64,000 bases of DNA from Pseudomonadota bacterium (lineage in GTDB: Bacteria > Pseudomonadota > Gammaproteobacteria > Burkholderiales > Burkholderiaceae_C), in contig JAKOYD010000164.1 of assembly GCA_029780695.1 (NCBI GenBank), positions 62,001-126,000 of the forward strand, written 5' to 3'. The translations under genes were made by a program, and so were the position numbers. Of this stretch, positions 30,887 to 40,161 are shown piece by piece (within the stretch, counting starts at the first letter, position 1; every line of letters begins with the position of its first letter). Below the pieces are notes generated by a model. It was not told the DNA's origin, searched no databases, and saw nothing but the letters and a program-made list of their open reading frames with translations.

Positions 30887-30915
30887 CACGGCCCGTGAAG
30901 CGGGCCGTGTTTTCC
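30887..30915 (+). terminator. Hairpin with U-tract, antisense to the odhB-lpdA operon
   Basis: Perfect 9-bp stem CACGGCCCG/CGGGCCGTG with a five-base loop, followed on the plus strand by TTTTCC. All genes here run on the minus strand, so it would stop antisense transcription, and as RNA on the sense strand it is a strong intercistronic hairpin just before the lpdA leader. Confidence 0.5.
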
Positions 30916-30920
30916 TCCTT

Positions 30921-32201
30921 TTAAATGTCGAACAGCAGGCGCGCAGGGTCTTCCAGCGCTTCCTTCATCGCCACCAGCCCCAGCACGGCTTCGCGGCCGT
31001 CGATGATGCGGTGGTCGTAGGACATGGCCAGGTAGTTCATCGGGCGCACCACAACCTGGCCGTTTTCGACCACGGCGCGGTCCTTGGTGGCGTGCACGCC
31101 CAGGATGGCCGATTGCGGCGGGTTGATGATGGGCGTAGACATCATGGAGCCGAACACGCCGCCGTTGCTGATGGAGAAGGTGCCGCCGGTCATCTCTTCA
31201 ATGCCCAGCTTGCCGTCGCGCGCCTTGCTGCCGAATTCGGCGATCTTCTTCTCGATGTCGGCAAAGCTCATCTGGTCGGCGTTGCGCAAAATCGGCACCA
31301 CCAGGCCGCGCGGCGAGCCGACGGCAATGCCGATGTCGAAGTAGCCGTGGTAGACGATGTCGTTGCCGTCCACCGAAGCGTTCAGCACCGGATATTTCTT
31401 GAGCGCGTGCACGGCGGCTTTCACGAAGAAGCTCATGAAGCCGATCTTGACGCCGTGCTCCTTCTCGAACTTGTCCTGGAAGCGCTTGCGCATGTCCATC
31501 ACCGGTTGCATGTTCACTTCGTTGAACGTGGTGAGGATGGCGTTGGTGCTTTGCGACTGCAGCAGGCGCTCGGCCACGCGGGCGCGCAGGCGCGTCATGG
31601 CGACGCGTTGCTCGGGGCGGTTGCCCAGGTCGGGCGCGGCGGGGCTAGCGACCTGCGGCAGTGCGCTGGTGGGCGCGCCGGTGGGGATCTGGGCGGCTTT
31701 GGCCGGCGCTGCGCTTGCTGCGCCTGCGCTGGTAGCTCCTGATTGAATAGCACCCAGCACGTCGCCCTTGGTCACGCGGCCATCCTTGCCGGTGCCGGCC
31801 ACCGAGCCGGCGGCCAGCTGGTTGTCGGCCATCAGCTTGGCGGCGGCGGGCATGGCAATGTCACCCTTGCTGCCGCCGGCAGCGGGTGCGGCAGCCACGG
31901 CCGGCGCGGCGGCGGGGCCCGCAGCGGCCGCGGGTGCCGGCGCGGCGGCACCGGCCACGCCCTCGGTGTCGATGCGGGCCAGCAGCTGGTCGGCCACCAC
32001 GGTGGCGCCATCGCCCTGCACGATTTCGGCCAGCACGCCCGAGGCGGGCGCGGGCACTTCGAGCACGACCTTGTCGGTTTCGACTTCGATCAGGATTTCG
32101 TCGGCCGTGACGGCCTCACCGGCTTTTTTCTTCCACTGCAGCAGCGTGGCTTCTGCCACGGATTCGGACAGTTGGGGGACCTTGACTTCAACGATGGCCA
32201 T
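30921..32201 (-). CDS. odhB: 2-oxoglutarate dehydrogenase E2, dihydrolipoyl succinyltransferase
   Basis: Core of the 2-oxoglutarate dehydrogenase complex, forming succinyl-CoA. 426 residues: lipoyl domain (1-75, lipoyl Lys44 in [11 protein letters not shown]), Ala/Pro linker, E3-binding domain (about 112-150), second linker, and catalytic domain with [13 protein letters not shown]. The second linker (about 152-167, [16 protein letters not shown]) is encoded by a copy of the dispersed repeat (31704-31755). ATG 32201 gives the family's [14 protein letters not shown] start. Also known as sucB. Confidence 0.96.
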   Translation of the reverse strand: MAIVEVKVPQLSESVAEATLLQWKKKAGEAVTADEILIEVETDKVVLEVPAPASGVLAEIVQGDGATVVADQLLARIDTEGVAGAAAPAPAAAAGPAAAPAVAAAPAAGGSKGDIAMPAAAKLMADNQLAAGSVAGTGKDGRVTKGDVLGAIQSGATSAGAASAAPAKAAQIPTGAPTSALPQVASPAAPDLGNRPEQRVAMTRLRARVAERLLQSQSTNAILTTFNEVNMQPVMDMRKRFQDKFEKEHGVKIGFMSFFVKAAVHALKKYPVLNASVDGNDIVYHGYFDIGIAVGSPRGLVVPILRNADQMSFADIEKKIAEFGSKARDGKLGIEEMTGGTFSISNGGVFGSMMSTPIINPPQSAILGVHATKDRAVVENGQVVVRPMNYLAMSYDHRIIDGREAVLGLVAMKEALEDPARLLFDI

Positions 32202-32303
32202 TTGAGTTCTTCCAATTCTTGTGAGATATGGGTCAGCGTTCGGTGTCGAACGAGGGACGAGATCAGGCGCCACGCGCAGGGCGCCCGATGCTCGACCGCT
32301 TTC

Positions 32304-35180
32304 TTATTTCTGCAGCACGAAGCCCTTCATGCGGCCGAAGGCAGCGTCGATCAGTGCCTTCTGCTGGTCCTGGTGCAGGTGCGCGTAGCCGACCGCGGGC
32401 GATGCCGACGCGGCACGCCCGGCGTAGCCCAGCTTCTGGCCCGCGGTCATGTTCTCGTGGATGTTGTGCTGCACGAAGAACCAGGCACCCTGGTTTTGCG
32501 GCTCGTCCTGGCACCACACGATCTCGGTCGCGTTGGGAAACTTCTTCAGTTCACCGGCAAACACCTTGTGCGGGAAGGGATAGAGCTGCTCGACACGGAT
32601 GATGGCCATGTCGTCCAGGCCCTTTTCGTCGCGCTTCTTGGCCAGGTCGTAATACACCTTGCCCGAACAGGCAATGATGCGCTTGACCTTGGCGGCATTC
32701 TTCAACACGGCCTCGTTGTTCTCGGCAATGATGGTCTGGAACTGGCCGCTGGTGAACTCGCTCACGGGCGAGGTGGCGTCCTTGTTGCGCAGCAGGCTCT
32801 TGGGCGTGAAGATGATCAGCGGCTTGCGCAGGTTGCGCACCATCTGGCGGCGCAGCACATGGAAGATTTGGCTGGCCGTGGTGGGCTGCACGATCTGCAT
32901 GTTGGTGTCGGCGGCCAGCTGCATGAAGCGCTCCAGCCGCGCCGACGAGTGCTCGGGCCCCTGCCCTTCGTAGCCGTGCGGCAGCATCAGCGTGATGCCG
33001 TTGATGCGACCCCACTTGACTTCGCCCGAGGCGATGAACTGGTCGATGACCACCTGCGCGCCGTTGGCGAAGTCGCCGAACTGCGCTTCCCACACCACCA
33101 GGGTGTTGGGGTCGTTGGACGCGTAGCCGTATTCGAACGCCAGCACCGCCTCTTCGGACAGGATGGAGTCGATGACGACGAACTGCGCCTGGCCTTCGGA
33201 CACGTTTTGCAGCGGAATGTAGGTGCCGGTGTCCCACTGCGCGCGCGCCTGGTCGTGGATTACGGCGTGGCGGTGCGTGAAGGTGCCACGGCCGCAGTCC
33301 TCGCCCGACAGGCGCACCGGGTAGCCGCTGGCCACCAGGCTGGCGAAGGCCATGTGCTCGCCCATGCCCCAGTCGACGTTGATCTCGCCGCGACCCATGG
33401 CGGCGCGGTCTTCAATGACTTTCTTGACCAGCGTGTGCGGCGTGACGCCGGCCGGCAGCGTGGTGATGCGCTCGGCCAGGCGCTTCCATTCGACCAGCGG
33501 AATGTGTGTGTCGGCAGCGTCGGTCCACTTCTTGTTGAGGTAGGGCGCCCAGTCGACCGCGTACTTGCTCTTGAAGTTGGACAGCACCGGGTCGACGGTA
33601 TGGCGGCCCGCGTCCATGGCGGCGCGGTAGGTCTTGGCCATGTCGTCGCCTAGCGTGTCGCCCAAACCCTGCGCGGCCAGCTTGTCGGCGTACAGCTTGC
33701 GGGTGCCTGGGTGCGCGCCGATCTTGCGGTACATCAGCGGCTGCGTGAGCATGGGGGTGTCCTGCTCGTTGTGGCCCAGCTTGCGGAAGCAGACGATGTC
33801 GACCACCACGTCCAGCCCGAAGGTCATGCGGTATTCCAGCGCCAGCTGCGACGCCAGCACGACCGCCTCGGGGTCGTCGCCGTTGACGTGCAGCACGGGC
33901 GCCTCGACCATCTTGACCACGTCGGTGCAGTACGCCGACGAGCGCATGTCGCGCGGGTCGGACGTGGTGAAGCCGATCTGGTTGTTGATGATCAGGTGCA
34001 CCGTGCCGCCGGTGGTGTAGCCGCGCGTCTGCGCCAGCGCCAGGGTTTCCTGGTTGACGCCCTGGCCGCCGAAGGCGGCGTCGCCGTGCACCAGCACCGG
34101 CAGCACCTGCTTGCCCTTGGAGTCGCCGCGGCGGTCCATGCGGGCGCGCACGCTGCCTTCGACCACGGGGTTGACGATTTCGAGGTGCGACGGGTTGAAG
34201 GCCAGCGACAGGTGCACCGGGCCGCCGGGGGTGGTGATGTCGGAGCTGAAGCCCTGGTGATACTTGACGTCGCCGGCCGGCAGGTCTTCGGGCGCGGTGT
34301 GGTCGAACTCGGCAAACAGCGTGCCGGGCATCTTGCCCAGGGTGTTGACCAGCACGTTCAGGCGGCCGCGGTGCGCCATGCCGATAACGATTTCCTGCAC
34401 GCCCTGCGAGCCGGCGCTCTGGATGATCTCGTCGATGGCGGCGATGAAACTTTCGCCGCCTTCGAGCGAGAAGCGCTTCTGGCCGACGTACTTGGTGTGC
34501 AGGAAACGCTCCAGGCCTTCGGCGGCCGTCAGGCGATCCAGGATGTGCTTTTTCTTGTCGGCGACGAAGTTGGGTTTGCTGCGGATGCTTTCGAGCTTCT
34601 GCTGCCACCAGCGCTTTTCGGCCATGTCGCTGGTGTACATGAACTCGACCGCCATGGTGCCGCAATAGGTTTCGCGCAGCGCGTTCAACAGCTCGCGCAA
34701 GGACATGCGGTCCTTGCCGAAGAAGGTGTTGCTGGTGTCGAAGACGGTTTCAAGATCGGCGTCGGCGAAGCCGTAGTACGCCGGGTCCAGCTCGGGGATG
34801 TTGGGGCGCTCGCTGCGCTTGAGCGGATCCAGGTCGGCCCACTGGTGGCCAACCGTGCGGTGCGCGGCGATGAGCTGCTGCACGGCGGTGCGCTTGCGGC
34901 CCATCTCGGCGTCGGCGTTGGCCATGACGACCTTGGTGCCGCCGGCCTTGGCGCGCTCGGCAAAGGCGTTGATGACGGGCATGTGCGGCACGTCGCGTGC
35001 GTCGCTGCCGTCCACCGCGGGTACGTGCTGCAGGGCATCGAAATACTCACGCCAAGAATCCGGCACGCTGCCGGGATTGGCGAGGTAGTTTTCGTACATC
35101 TCCTCGACATACGGCGCGTTGCCGCCGAAGAGATAGGTGTTGCCCTGGTAGGTTTGATAGACGGATTTCGTCTCGCTCAT
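32304..35180 (-). CDS. sucA: 2-oxoglutarate dehydrogenase E1
   Basis: Thiamine diphosphate-dependent decarboxylase of the TCA cycle. 958 residues, the family length. Motifs include GMAHRGRLNVLVN, the cofactor region GDAAFGGQGV, and HLIINNQIGFTTSDP; the C-terminal third holds PHGYEGQGPEHSS. First gene of sucA-odhB-lpdA, with 102 bp to odhB. The 197 bp upstream, shared with prpE's 3' end, should hold the operon promoter but I could not define it. Confidence 0.97.
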   Translation of the reverse strand: MSETKSVYQTYQGNTYLFGGNAPYVEEMYENYLANPGSVPDSWREYFDALQHVPAVDGSDARDVPHMPVINAFAERAKAGGTKVVMANADAEMGRKRTAVQQLIAAHRTVGHQWADLDPLKRSERPNIPELDPAYYGFADADLETVFDTSNTFFGKDRMSLRELLNALRETYCGTMAVEFMYTSDMAEKRWWQQKLESIRSKPNFVADKKKHILDRLTAAEGLERFLHTKYVGQKRFSLEGGESFIAAIDEIIQSAGSQGVQEIVIGMAHRGRLNVLVNTLGKMPGTLFAEFDHTAPEDLPAGDVKYHQGFSSDITTPGGPVHLSLAFNPSHLEIVNPVVEGSVRARMDRRGDSKGKQVLPVLVHGDAAFGGQGVNQETLALAQTRGYTTGGTVHLIINNQIGFTTSDPRDMRSSAYCTDVVKMVEAPVLHVNGDDPEAVVLASQLALEYRMTFGLDVVVDIVCFRKLGHNEQDTPMLTQPLMYRKIGAHPGTRKLYADKLAAQGLGDTLGDDMAKTYRAAMDAGRHTVDPVLSNFKSKYAVDWAPYLNKKWTDAADTHIPLVEWKRLAERITTLPAGVTPHTLVKKVIEDRAAMGRGEINVDWGMGEHMAFASLVASGYPVRLSGEDCGRGTFTHRHAVIHDQARAQWDTGTYIPLQNVSEGQAQFVVIDSILSEEAVLAFEYGYASNDPNTLVVWEAQFGDFANGAQVVIDQFIASGEVKWGRINGITLMLPHGYEGQGPEHSSARLERFMQLAADTNMQIVQPTTASQIFHVLRRQMVRNLRKPLIIFTPKSLLRNKDATSPVSEFTSGQFQTIIAENNEAVLKNAAKVKRIIACSGKVYYDLAKKRDEKGLDDMAIIRVEQLYPFPHKVFAGELKKFPNATEIVWCQDEPQNQGAWFFVQHNIHENMTAGQKLGYAGRAASASPAVGYAHLHQDQQKALIDAAFGRMKGFVLQK

Positions 35181-35334
35181 TGCTTCGCTGACCTTTCGCC
35201 CCCCTGCAGGAGGCTCAAGCTGGTGAAAAAACCTTCCGCGTCACGGCTGAACCGGTTGGCGGACGCGACTGGCTGGGAAGGGCCGGGTACTTCGCAAGGT
35301 CGGATTGTGCCACCGAACCCTGACACGGGCGTGA

Positions 35335-35352
35335 CCGGGGCGAATGCCCCGG
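35335..35352. terminator. Short perfect hairpin after prpE
   Basis: CCGGGGCGAATGCCCCGG, a 7-bp stem with tetraloop, 26 bases after the prpE stop and upstream of sucA. There is no U-tract. It may attenuate prpE read-through into sucA. Confidence 0.3.
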
Positions 35353-35377
35353 CCCCGCGCCACACAAACACAAAGGC

Positions 35378-37282
35378 TTACGCCTTGCCGCCGACCATGT
35401 CCTTGATCTGCTGCAGCGCGGCAGGGTCTTCCATGGTGGTCAGGTCGCCCGGGTCGCGGCCTTCACACACCGCCTGCACGGCGCGGCGCAGCAGCTTGCC
35501 CGAACGCGTCTTGGGCAGCACCGACACGAAGCGCACGCGGGCCGGGCGCGCCACAGCGCCCAGGCTGCCGTCGACGATCTTCATCACCTCGCCTTCCAGC
35601 TTGAGCATGGCGGCTTCGTCGTCCAGCTGCGTGGCGTCCTTGAGCACGGCGAAAGCCATGGCGACCTGGCCCTTGAGCTGGTCGGCCACGCCCACCACCG
35701 CCACTTCGGCGATGTTGGGATGGCTGGCGATGCTTTCCTCGATCTCGCGCGTGCCCAGGCGGTGACCGGCAACGTTGATCACGTCGTCGGTGCGGCCCAG
35801 GATGAAGTAGTAGCCGTCTTCGTCGCGGATGGCCCAGTCGAACGTGCTGTAGACCAGCTTGTTGGGCACGCTGGACCAGTAGGTGTTGATGTAGCGCGCG
35901 TCGTCGCGCCACACGGTCTGCAGGCAGCCGGGCGGCAGCGGGCCTTCGACGGCCAGCACACCCTTCTGGTTGGCGCCTGTCAGCTCGGCGCCAGTCTGGT
36001 CGTCGAGCAGCTTGACGTCGTAGCCATAGACCGGCTTGCCGGGCGAGCCGAACTTGCTGGGCGCCTTTTCGACGCCGTTGCAGATGGTCAGGATCGGCCA
36101 GCCGGTTTCGGTCTGCCAGTAGTTGTCGATGATCGGCTTGCCCTTGAGGCCTTCGCTGATCCACTGCGCGGTCGGCTCGTCCAGCGGCTCGCCGGCCAGG
36201 AACAGCGCGCGCAGGCTGGACAGGTCGTATTTCGTCAGGTACGCCGGGTCCTGCTTCTTCAGCACGCGGATCGCCGTCGGCGCGCTGAACATCACGGTGA
36301 CCTTGTATTTTTCGACCAGCTGCCACCAGATGCCGCCGTCCGGCCGCACCGGGGTACCTTCGTACATCAGCGTGGCCATGCCGCCGATCAGCGGGCCGTA
36401 GATGATGTAGCTGTGGCCGACGACCCAGCCGATGTCGCTGGTGGAGAAATAGGTTTCACCCGGGTTGCCGCAGTAGATGTACTTCATCGACGCGGCCAGC
36501 GCCACCGCGTAGCCGCCGGTATCGCGCTGCACGCCCTTGGGCTTGCCGGTGGTGCCGCTGGTGTACAGCGTGTAGCTGGGGTGCGTGGCATCGACCCATT
36601 CGCACGGGACCTGAGTGTTCAGGTTCTTTTCGCGCAGCGCGCCCCACAGGTGGTCGCGCCCGTCGACCAGGTTCATCGGCGCCAGGCCGCGGTCGACCAG
36701 CAGCACCGCCGCCGGCTTGTGCTTGGCCAGTCCGATGGCCTCGTCCAGCAGGTGCTTGTAGGGCACCGGCTTGCCGCCGCGCGAACCGGCGTCGGCGCTG
36801 ACGATCACCGTCGGTTCAGCGTCGTCGATGCGGGTCGACAGCGAGCCCGACGCAAAGCCGCCGAACACCACCGAATGCAGCGCGCCGATGCGCGTGCAGG
36901 CCAGCATGGCAAACGCGGCCTCGGGGATCATCGGCATGTAGATCAGCACCCGGTCGCCCTTCTTGACGCCCAGTTCCTTGAGCGAGGCGGCCATGCGCTG
37001 CACTTCGGCGTGCAGGTCGCGGAAGGTGTAGACCTTTTCCTGGTCCGTTTCGGTGGACACGAAGATCAGCGCCGGCTGATCGGCCCGGTCCTTCAGGTGG
37101 CGGTCGACTGCGTTGTGGCACAGGTTGGTGGTGCCGCCGACAAACCACCTGGCGAAGGGCGGATTGCTGTAGTCGCACACCGTCTGCGGCGGCGTCTGCC
37201 ATTCGATGAGCTTGGCCTGCTCGCCCCAGAAGGCGTCGCGATCCTCGATCGAGCGGCGGTGGAATTCGGCGTAATTGGTCAT
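35378..37282 (-). CDS. prpE: Propionate--CoA ligase PrpE
   Basis: AMP-forming acyl-CoA synthetase. 634 residues. Motifs: YTLYTSGTTGKPKGVQRD (the PrpE form of the P-loop, unlike the acetyl-CoA synthetase version), DNYWQTETGWP, ILGRTDDVINVAGHRLGT and the C-terminal acetylatable Lys in PKTRSGKLLRR. Close in pattern to Salmonella PrpE, so propionate is the likely substrate. No prpBCD genes are nearby. A clean AGGAG Shine-Dalgarno precedes ATG 37282. Confidence 0.9.
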   Translation of the reverse strand: MTNYAEFHRRSIEDRDAFWGEQAKLIEWQTPPQTVCDYSNPPFARWFVGGTTNLCHNAVDRHLKDRADQPALIFVSTETDQEKVYTFRDLHAEVQRMAASLKELGVKKGDRVLIYMPMIPEAAFAMLACTRIGALHSVVFGGFASGSLSTRIDDAEPTVIVSADAGSRGGKPVPYKHLLDEAIGLAKHKPAAVLLVDRGLAPMNLVDGRDHLWGALREKNLNTQVPCEWVDATHPSYTLYTSGTTGKPKGVQRDTGGYAVALAASMKYIYCGNPGETYFSTSDIGWVVGHSYIIYGPLIGGMATLMYEGTPVRPDGGIWWQLVEKYKVTVMFSAPTAIRVLKKQDPAYLTKYDLSSLRALFLAGEPLDEPTAQWISEGLKGKPIIDNYWQTETGWPILTICNGVEKAPSKFGSPGKPVYGYDVKLLDDQTGAELTGANQKGVLAVEGPLPPGCLQTVWRDDARYINTYWSSVPNKLVYSTFDWAIRDEDGYYFILGRTDDVINVAGHRLGTREIEESIASHPNIAEVAVVGVADQLKGQVAMAFAVLKDATQLDDEAAMLKLEGEVMKIVDGSLGAVARPARVRFVSVLPKTRSGKLLRRAVQAVCEGRDPGDLTTMEDPAALQQIKDMVGGKA

Positions 37283-37434
37283 CTCTGTCTCCTAGATTCT
37301 TGTGCTTGGCCGCACCCGCGCCAGTACGACGCAGGCGATGAGCCGACCCGCGTCGAAGAATTCTTAATTATGGCGAACACGCCCTTGCGAAAAACTGACT
37401 TGGCCGCCGCGCCGTCGGCCGCCGGGGCGTTTTT

Positions 37435-37854
37435 TCAGCGCGCGGCGCGACCGAGGCGGCGCGCGTTGGCCACAGCACGCCGGCGCACTGGCGTCATGCC
37501 TTGGTGGGCGACGTCGAACATCGAGGCCAGCAGCCGTTGCTGCGCGCTGGAAGACAACTGCTGCAGGCTCGGCGGGTTCATCCAGCCGCCCAGCGCCACC
37601 TTCCACCAGGCCTGCATCCACCACGCCGCGAATTGCTGTTGCGCCGCCAGCGCCTGCCACGACATGGCGGCCCATGATTCCTGAAACGCCGCGACCTTTT
37701 CGGCGCCCATCAGGTAAAACTCCTGCTGATCGCGGCCGCTGGGCAGCATGCCCGCGCCCATCATGCGACCCACGCGATGCGCGATTACTTGCGGCACCGC
37801 GGCCGCCATTTGCGCCGTGTCGCGGCCCAGGCGCCGTTGCTTGCCAGTCACCAT
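37435..37854 (-). CDS. Phasin-like granule-associated protein
   Basis: 139 residues with no enzyme motif, rich in Ala, Gln, Trp and Met in the middle (for example QQQFAAWWMQAWWK) and basic at both ends. This composition and length match small proteins annotated as polyhydroxyalkanoate granule-associated phasins in Comamonadaceae, but I cannot prove the assignment from sequence alone. Good AAGGAG Shine-Dalgarno before ATG 37854; the gene is single, 150 bp upstream of prpE. Confidence 0.6.
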   Translation of the reverse strand: MVTGKQRRLGRDTAQMAAAVPQVIAHRVGRMMGAGMLPSGRDQQEFYLMGAEKVAAFQESWAAMSWQALAAQQQFAAWWMQAWWKVALGGWMNPPSLQQLSSSAQQRLLASMFDVAHQGMTPVRRRAVANARRLGRAAR

Positions 37855-37891
37855 GTCGAAAGCTCCTTGCGCCGGCCGTTGGTCAGCTCGT

Positions 37892-37945
37892 GATTGCTAT
37901 TAAAAAAGAAGCTGCGTATGCGCATCCAGCTTGCGCTACAGCCTG
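37892..37945 (+). repeat. Dispersed AAGCGC-type repeat, copy f
   Basis: ATTGCTATTAAAAAAGAAGC, then TGCGTATGCGCATCCAGCTT with an eroded core. It lies in the 129-bp gap between the phasin-like and isochorismatase genes, with no other feature. Confidence 0.4.
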
Positions 37946-37983
37946 AAAATGGTCAAATATCCCGGTCGTCTCGGCGGATGCGG

Positions 37984-38583
37984 TTACTTGATCAGTGCCT
38001 GCCAGGCGCGGAACTGCGGGTGCTCGCAATCGCGCAGCCATTCAAAGCCCACCATTTCGGTCGTCACCAGCTCGCAGCCGGCGCCTGCCAGGCGGTCGTA
38101 GGCAGCATCGCGGTTGCGCTCGGTGCGCGAGCCGCAGGCGTCGGTGACGACGCACACGTCCCATTCGGCCTCCAGCAGCATCAGCGCCGTCTGCAGCATA
38201 CAGACATGCGTTTCGCAACCGGCGATGACCACGGTGCCACGCTCGGGCGCGGTTTCGGCCGGTTTTTGCAGGTGCCGTGGCAGGCTGCGCGCATTGCCGC
38301 GCGGCGCGGGCGCCGGGGGCGCCAGCAGGGCTTGCAGCTCGTCGGCGCCGCTGAAGCCCATTTTGGGCACGATGCGGTCGCACAGCGGCACCAGCGCTTC
38401 GTCGGTGCCACCCAGCCGGGCGGGATTCTGCTCGGTGGCCCACACCGGCACCTGCAGCAGCCGCGCGGCTTGCGCCAGCCGGCGCGCGTTGGCCAGCACC
38501 GCGGGGCCATCGTGAATGGCCGGCATCAGGCGGGCCTGATAGTCAATCAGCACCAGTTGGCAGTCGTCGGCGTCGAGCAGCAT
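37984..38583 (-). CDS. Isochorismatase-family hydrolase
   Basis: 199 residues from ATG 38583 (GGAG Shine-Dalgarno 7 bases before). Cysteine hydrolase fold with the triad in LVLIDYQARLMP (Asp), RIVPKMGFSG (Lys) and VIAGCETHVCMLQTAL (Cys). Substrate unknown: family members hydrolyse isochorismate, nicotinamide, carbamoyl groups or similar. The frame continues upstream through the tRNA region, which is not coding. Confidence 0.85.
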   Translation of the reverse strand: MLLDADDCQLVLIDYQARLMPAIHDGPAVLANARRLAQAARLLQVPVWATEQNPARLGGTDEALVPLCDRIVPKMGFSGADELQALLAPPAPAPRGNARSLPRHLQKPAETAPERGTVVIAGCETHVCMLQTALMLLEAEWDVCVVTDACGSRTERNRDAAYDRLAGAGCELVTTEMVGFEWLRDCEHPQFRAWQALIK

Positions 38584-38653
38584 GGAGTTCTCCGAATTGC
38601 GGGCAGGCACGCCCGGACTGGCGTCGGGGCCGGCACCGGAATCAGCGCCGCAC

Positions 38654-38688
38654 AAAAAAGGCCCCGATGTGGAGAGCACCGGAGCCTT
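38654..38688 (-). terminator. Original tRNA-Val terminator, stranded by the element
   Basis: Minus-strand hairpin AAGGCTCCGGTG / CATCGGGGCCTT around a six-base loop, followed by six U. It lies just outside the left att copy (38695) and points away from the element, so before integration it lay directly after the tRNA-Val gene. It may still serve nothing, or terminate leftward read-through from the element. Confidence 0.65.
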
Positions 38689-38694
38689 CAAGAG

Positions 38695-38743
38695 TTGGTG
38701 GGTGATGCAGGGTTTGAACCTGCGACCCCTGCCGTGTGAAGGC
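38695..38743. repeat. Left attachment site: 49-bp copy of the tRNA-Val 3' end
   Basis: Exact copy of 56201-56249, covering the CCA end, T-arm and anticodon stem side of tRNA-Val(CAC). The match ends at 38743 and the rest of a tRNA is missing, so this copy is not a gene. Marks the left boundary of the 17.5-kb element. Confidence 0.92.
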
Positions 38744-38821
38744 CGGGCTACGATGGTTCTTAGGGGATGTTGATGGCGCATTTCCCTCTGAGTACTCCTT
38801 CATGATCCATCAAAATCCACC

Positions 38822-38827
38822 TATAAT
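38822..38827 (+). promoter_or_regulatory. Integrase promoter -10 with adjoining CCGTAC repeats
   Basis: Perfect TATAAT with a weak -35 TTCATG at 38799-38804 (17-base spacer). The predicted start point falls among three CCGTAC repeats at 38831, 38842 and 38851, so an integrase bound to these would repress its own gene. Confidence 0.5.
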
Positions 38828-38830
38828 TTT

Positions 38831-38857
38831 CCGTACTCTCTCCGTACTTTCCGTACA
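38831..38857. repeat. Left arm-type repeats (CCGTAC x3)
   Basis: CCGTAC at 38831-38836, 38842-38847 and 38851-38856, spaced 11 and 9 bases. Two copies with the same 11-base spacing are near the right end at 56117 and 56128. Presence at both ends of the element suggests arm-type integrase sites. Confidence 0.55.
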
Positions 38858-38869
38858 AGGAGCAAGCGG

Positions 38870-40066
38870 ATGCCGATCATCAACACAGTCGCCGGTCGAG
38901 ACAAACTCAAGCCGCGGCGCGAGCCGTATTGGCACAAAGTCAGCACCGGTTGCTTTCTCGGGTTCCGAAAACAGTCGCAGTCTACCGCAGGCACGTGGGT
39001 GGCCCGGTGGCGCGACGACACAGGCAAACAACAATACCGCGCGCTGGGCGCCTTTGACGACCTTCCGCCCAATGCCCGCTTCGATGCCGCGATGCGGTCA
39101 GCCAACCAATGGTTGACCCATGTTGCTGGGGGTGGCAGAGCGAAGGAAGTCACCGTCAGGAGTGCTTGCGAGCGTTACGTGGCCCACCTTCGGGCCGAGA
39201 AGACAGCCGATGCCGCCGACGATGCCGACAAGCGGTTTCAGCGCCACGTCTACACCCAGCCGATTGCCGCGATCGCCATGGACAAGCTGCGCCCGATCCA
39301 CGTCGACACCTGGCGCAAGCGATTGCAGGACGGGCCAAAACTGGTGGCCGGACGCAAGCCAGCCAACCAATCCGCCAGCCCCAAAGACCCGAACGCCAAG
39401 CGATCGGCGGCAACGCTCAACAGGGACATGACCTGTCTGCGCGCGGCCCTCAACCTGGCATATCGCGACCAGATTGTGTTGAGCGATGCCGCTTGGTCAG
39501 TGAAGCTGCTGCCGATCAAGAAAGTGGGCGGCCGGCGCACCCTCTACCTTGACCGGGACCAACGCCAATCCCTCATCGACCACATGGACGCCGATCTTGC
39601 GCAGTTCGCCCGCGCCATGAGCAATGTGCCGCTGCGACCGGGCGCCCTCGCCGCCCTGACCGTCGGCCGGTATGACAAGCGCCTGCGCGCCCTGCACGTG
39701 GGCAGCGACAAGGCGGGCGCTGATCGCTCAATCGTGCTGCCCGCAACCACAGCCGCACAGTTCGAGCAGGCGGCAGCCAGCAAACTGCCGGGCGCCCTGC
39801 TGTTCACGCGGGGAGACGGTGCAGGATGGGACAAGGACAAGTGGAAATGGCCAGTCAAGGCCGCTGCGGCCGCAGCCGAGCTACCTGCTGAAACCACGCT
39901 CTACACGCTCCGGCACTCCGTCATCACGGACCTGGTTGTGGCCGGCGTCGATCTGTTCACGGTGGCCAAGCTGGCCGGAACCAGCGTGCGGATGATCGAG
40001 GAACACTACGGGCATTTGCGCAGCGATGTGACGGCATTCGCTCTGGAAAAAGTAGCACTCAACTAA
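38870..40066 (+). CDS. Site-specific tyrosine integrase
   Basis: 398-residue tyrosine recombinase that would insert and excise the element at tRNA-Val. Catalytic residues: Arg257 (NVPLRPGAL), Lys near 281, Arg348 (TLRHS) and Tyr380 (EEHYGHL). The His normally three before the second Arg is Tyr345, and the later His/Trp is Thr, as in one large proteobacterial subfamily. N-terminal 90 residues form an Int-SAM-like/arm-binding region. Strong AAGGAG Shine-Dalgarno. It lies next to the truncated att copy, at the opposite end of the element from the intact tRNA gene. Confidence 0.93.
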   Translation: MPIINTVAGRDKLKPRREPYWHKVSTGCFLGFRKQSQSTAGTWVARWRDDTGKQQYRALGAFDDLPPNARFDAAMRSANQWLTHVAGGGRAKEVTVRSACERYVAHLRAEKTADAADDADKRFQRHVYTQPIAAIAMDKLRPIHVDTWRKRLQDGPKLVAGRKPANQSASPKDPNAKRSAATLNRDMTCLRAALNLAYRDQIVLSDAAWSVKLLPIKKVGGRRTLYLDRDQRQSLIDHMDADLAQFARAMSNVPLRPGALAALTVGRYDKRLRALHVGSDKAGADRSIVLPATTAAQFEQAAASKLPGALLFTRGDGAGWDKDKWKWPVKAAAAAAELPAETTLYTLRHSVITDLVVAGVDLFTVAKLAGTSVRMIEEHYGHLRSDVTAFALEKVALN

Positions 40067-40072
40067 CCAAAT

Positions 40073-40129
40073 TTGCCGGCCCTAGGCTGATCCCCGAACA
40101 CCCGTTTCCCCGACGGGCCGGGCCGGCAA
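40073..40129. terminator. Long GC stem-loop downstream of the integrase
   Basis: Perfect 10-bp arms TTGCCGGCCC (40073-40082) and GGGCCGGCAA (40120-40129) around a 37-base loop, beginning 6 bases after the integrase stop. No U-tract. Possible terminator or structured origin-like site. Confidence 0.35.
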
Positions 40130-40161
40130 CCCATCGTTTAGGGGGGGGCGTGGGGACGCGC

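Noticed and set aside
31743-33653. Plus-strand open frame of 636 codons
   Set aside because: Antisense of odhB and sucA, both of which have clear family motifs.
38695-38774. Apparent tRNA at the left boundary
   Set aside because: Only the 3' 49 bases match; the 5' half does not fold, so it is the attachment copy and not a tRNA gene.
40073-40129. Possible oriT
   Set aside because: A stem-loop alone is not enough; no relaxase or mobilisation gene exists in the element.
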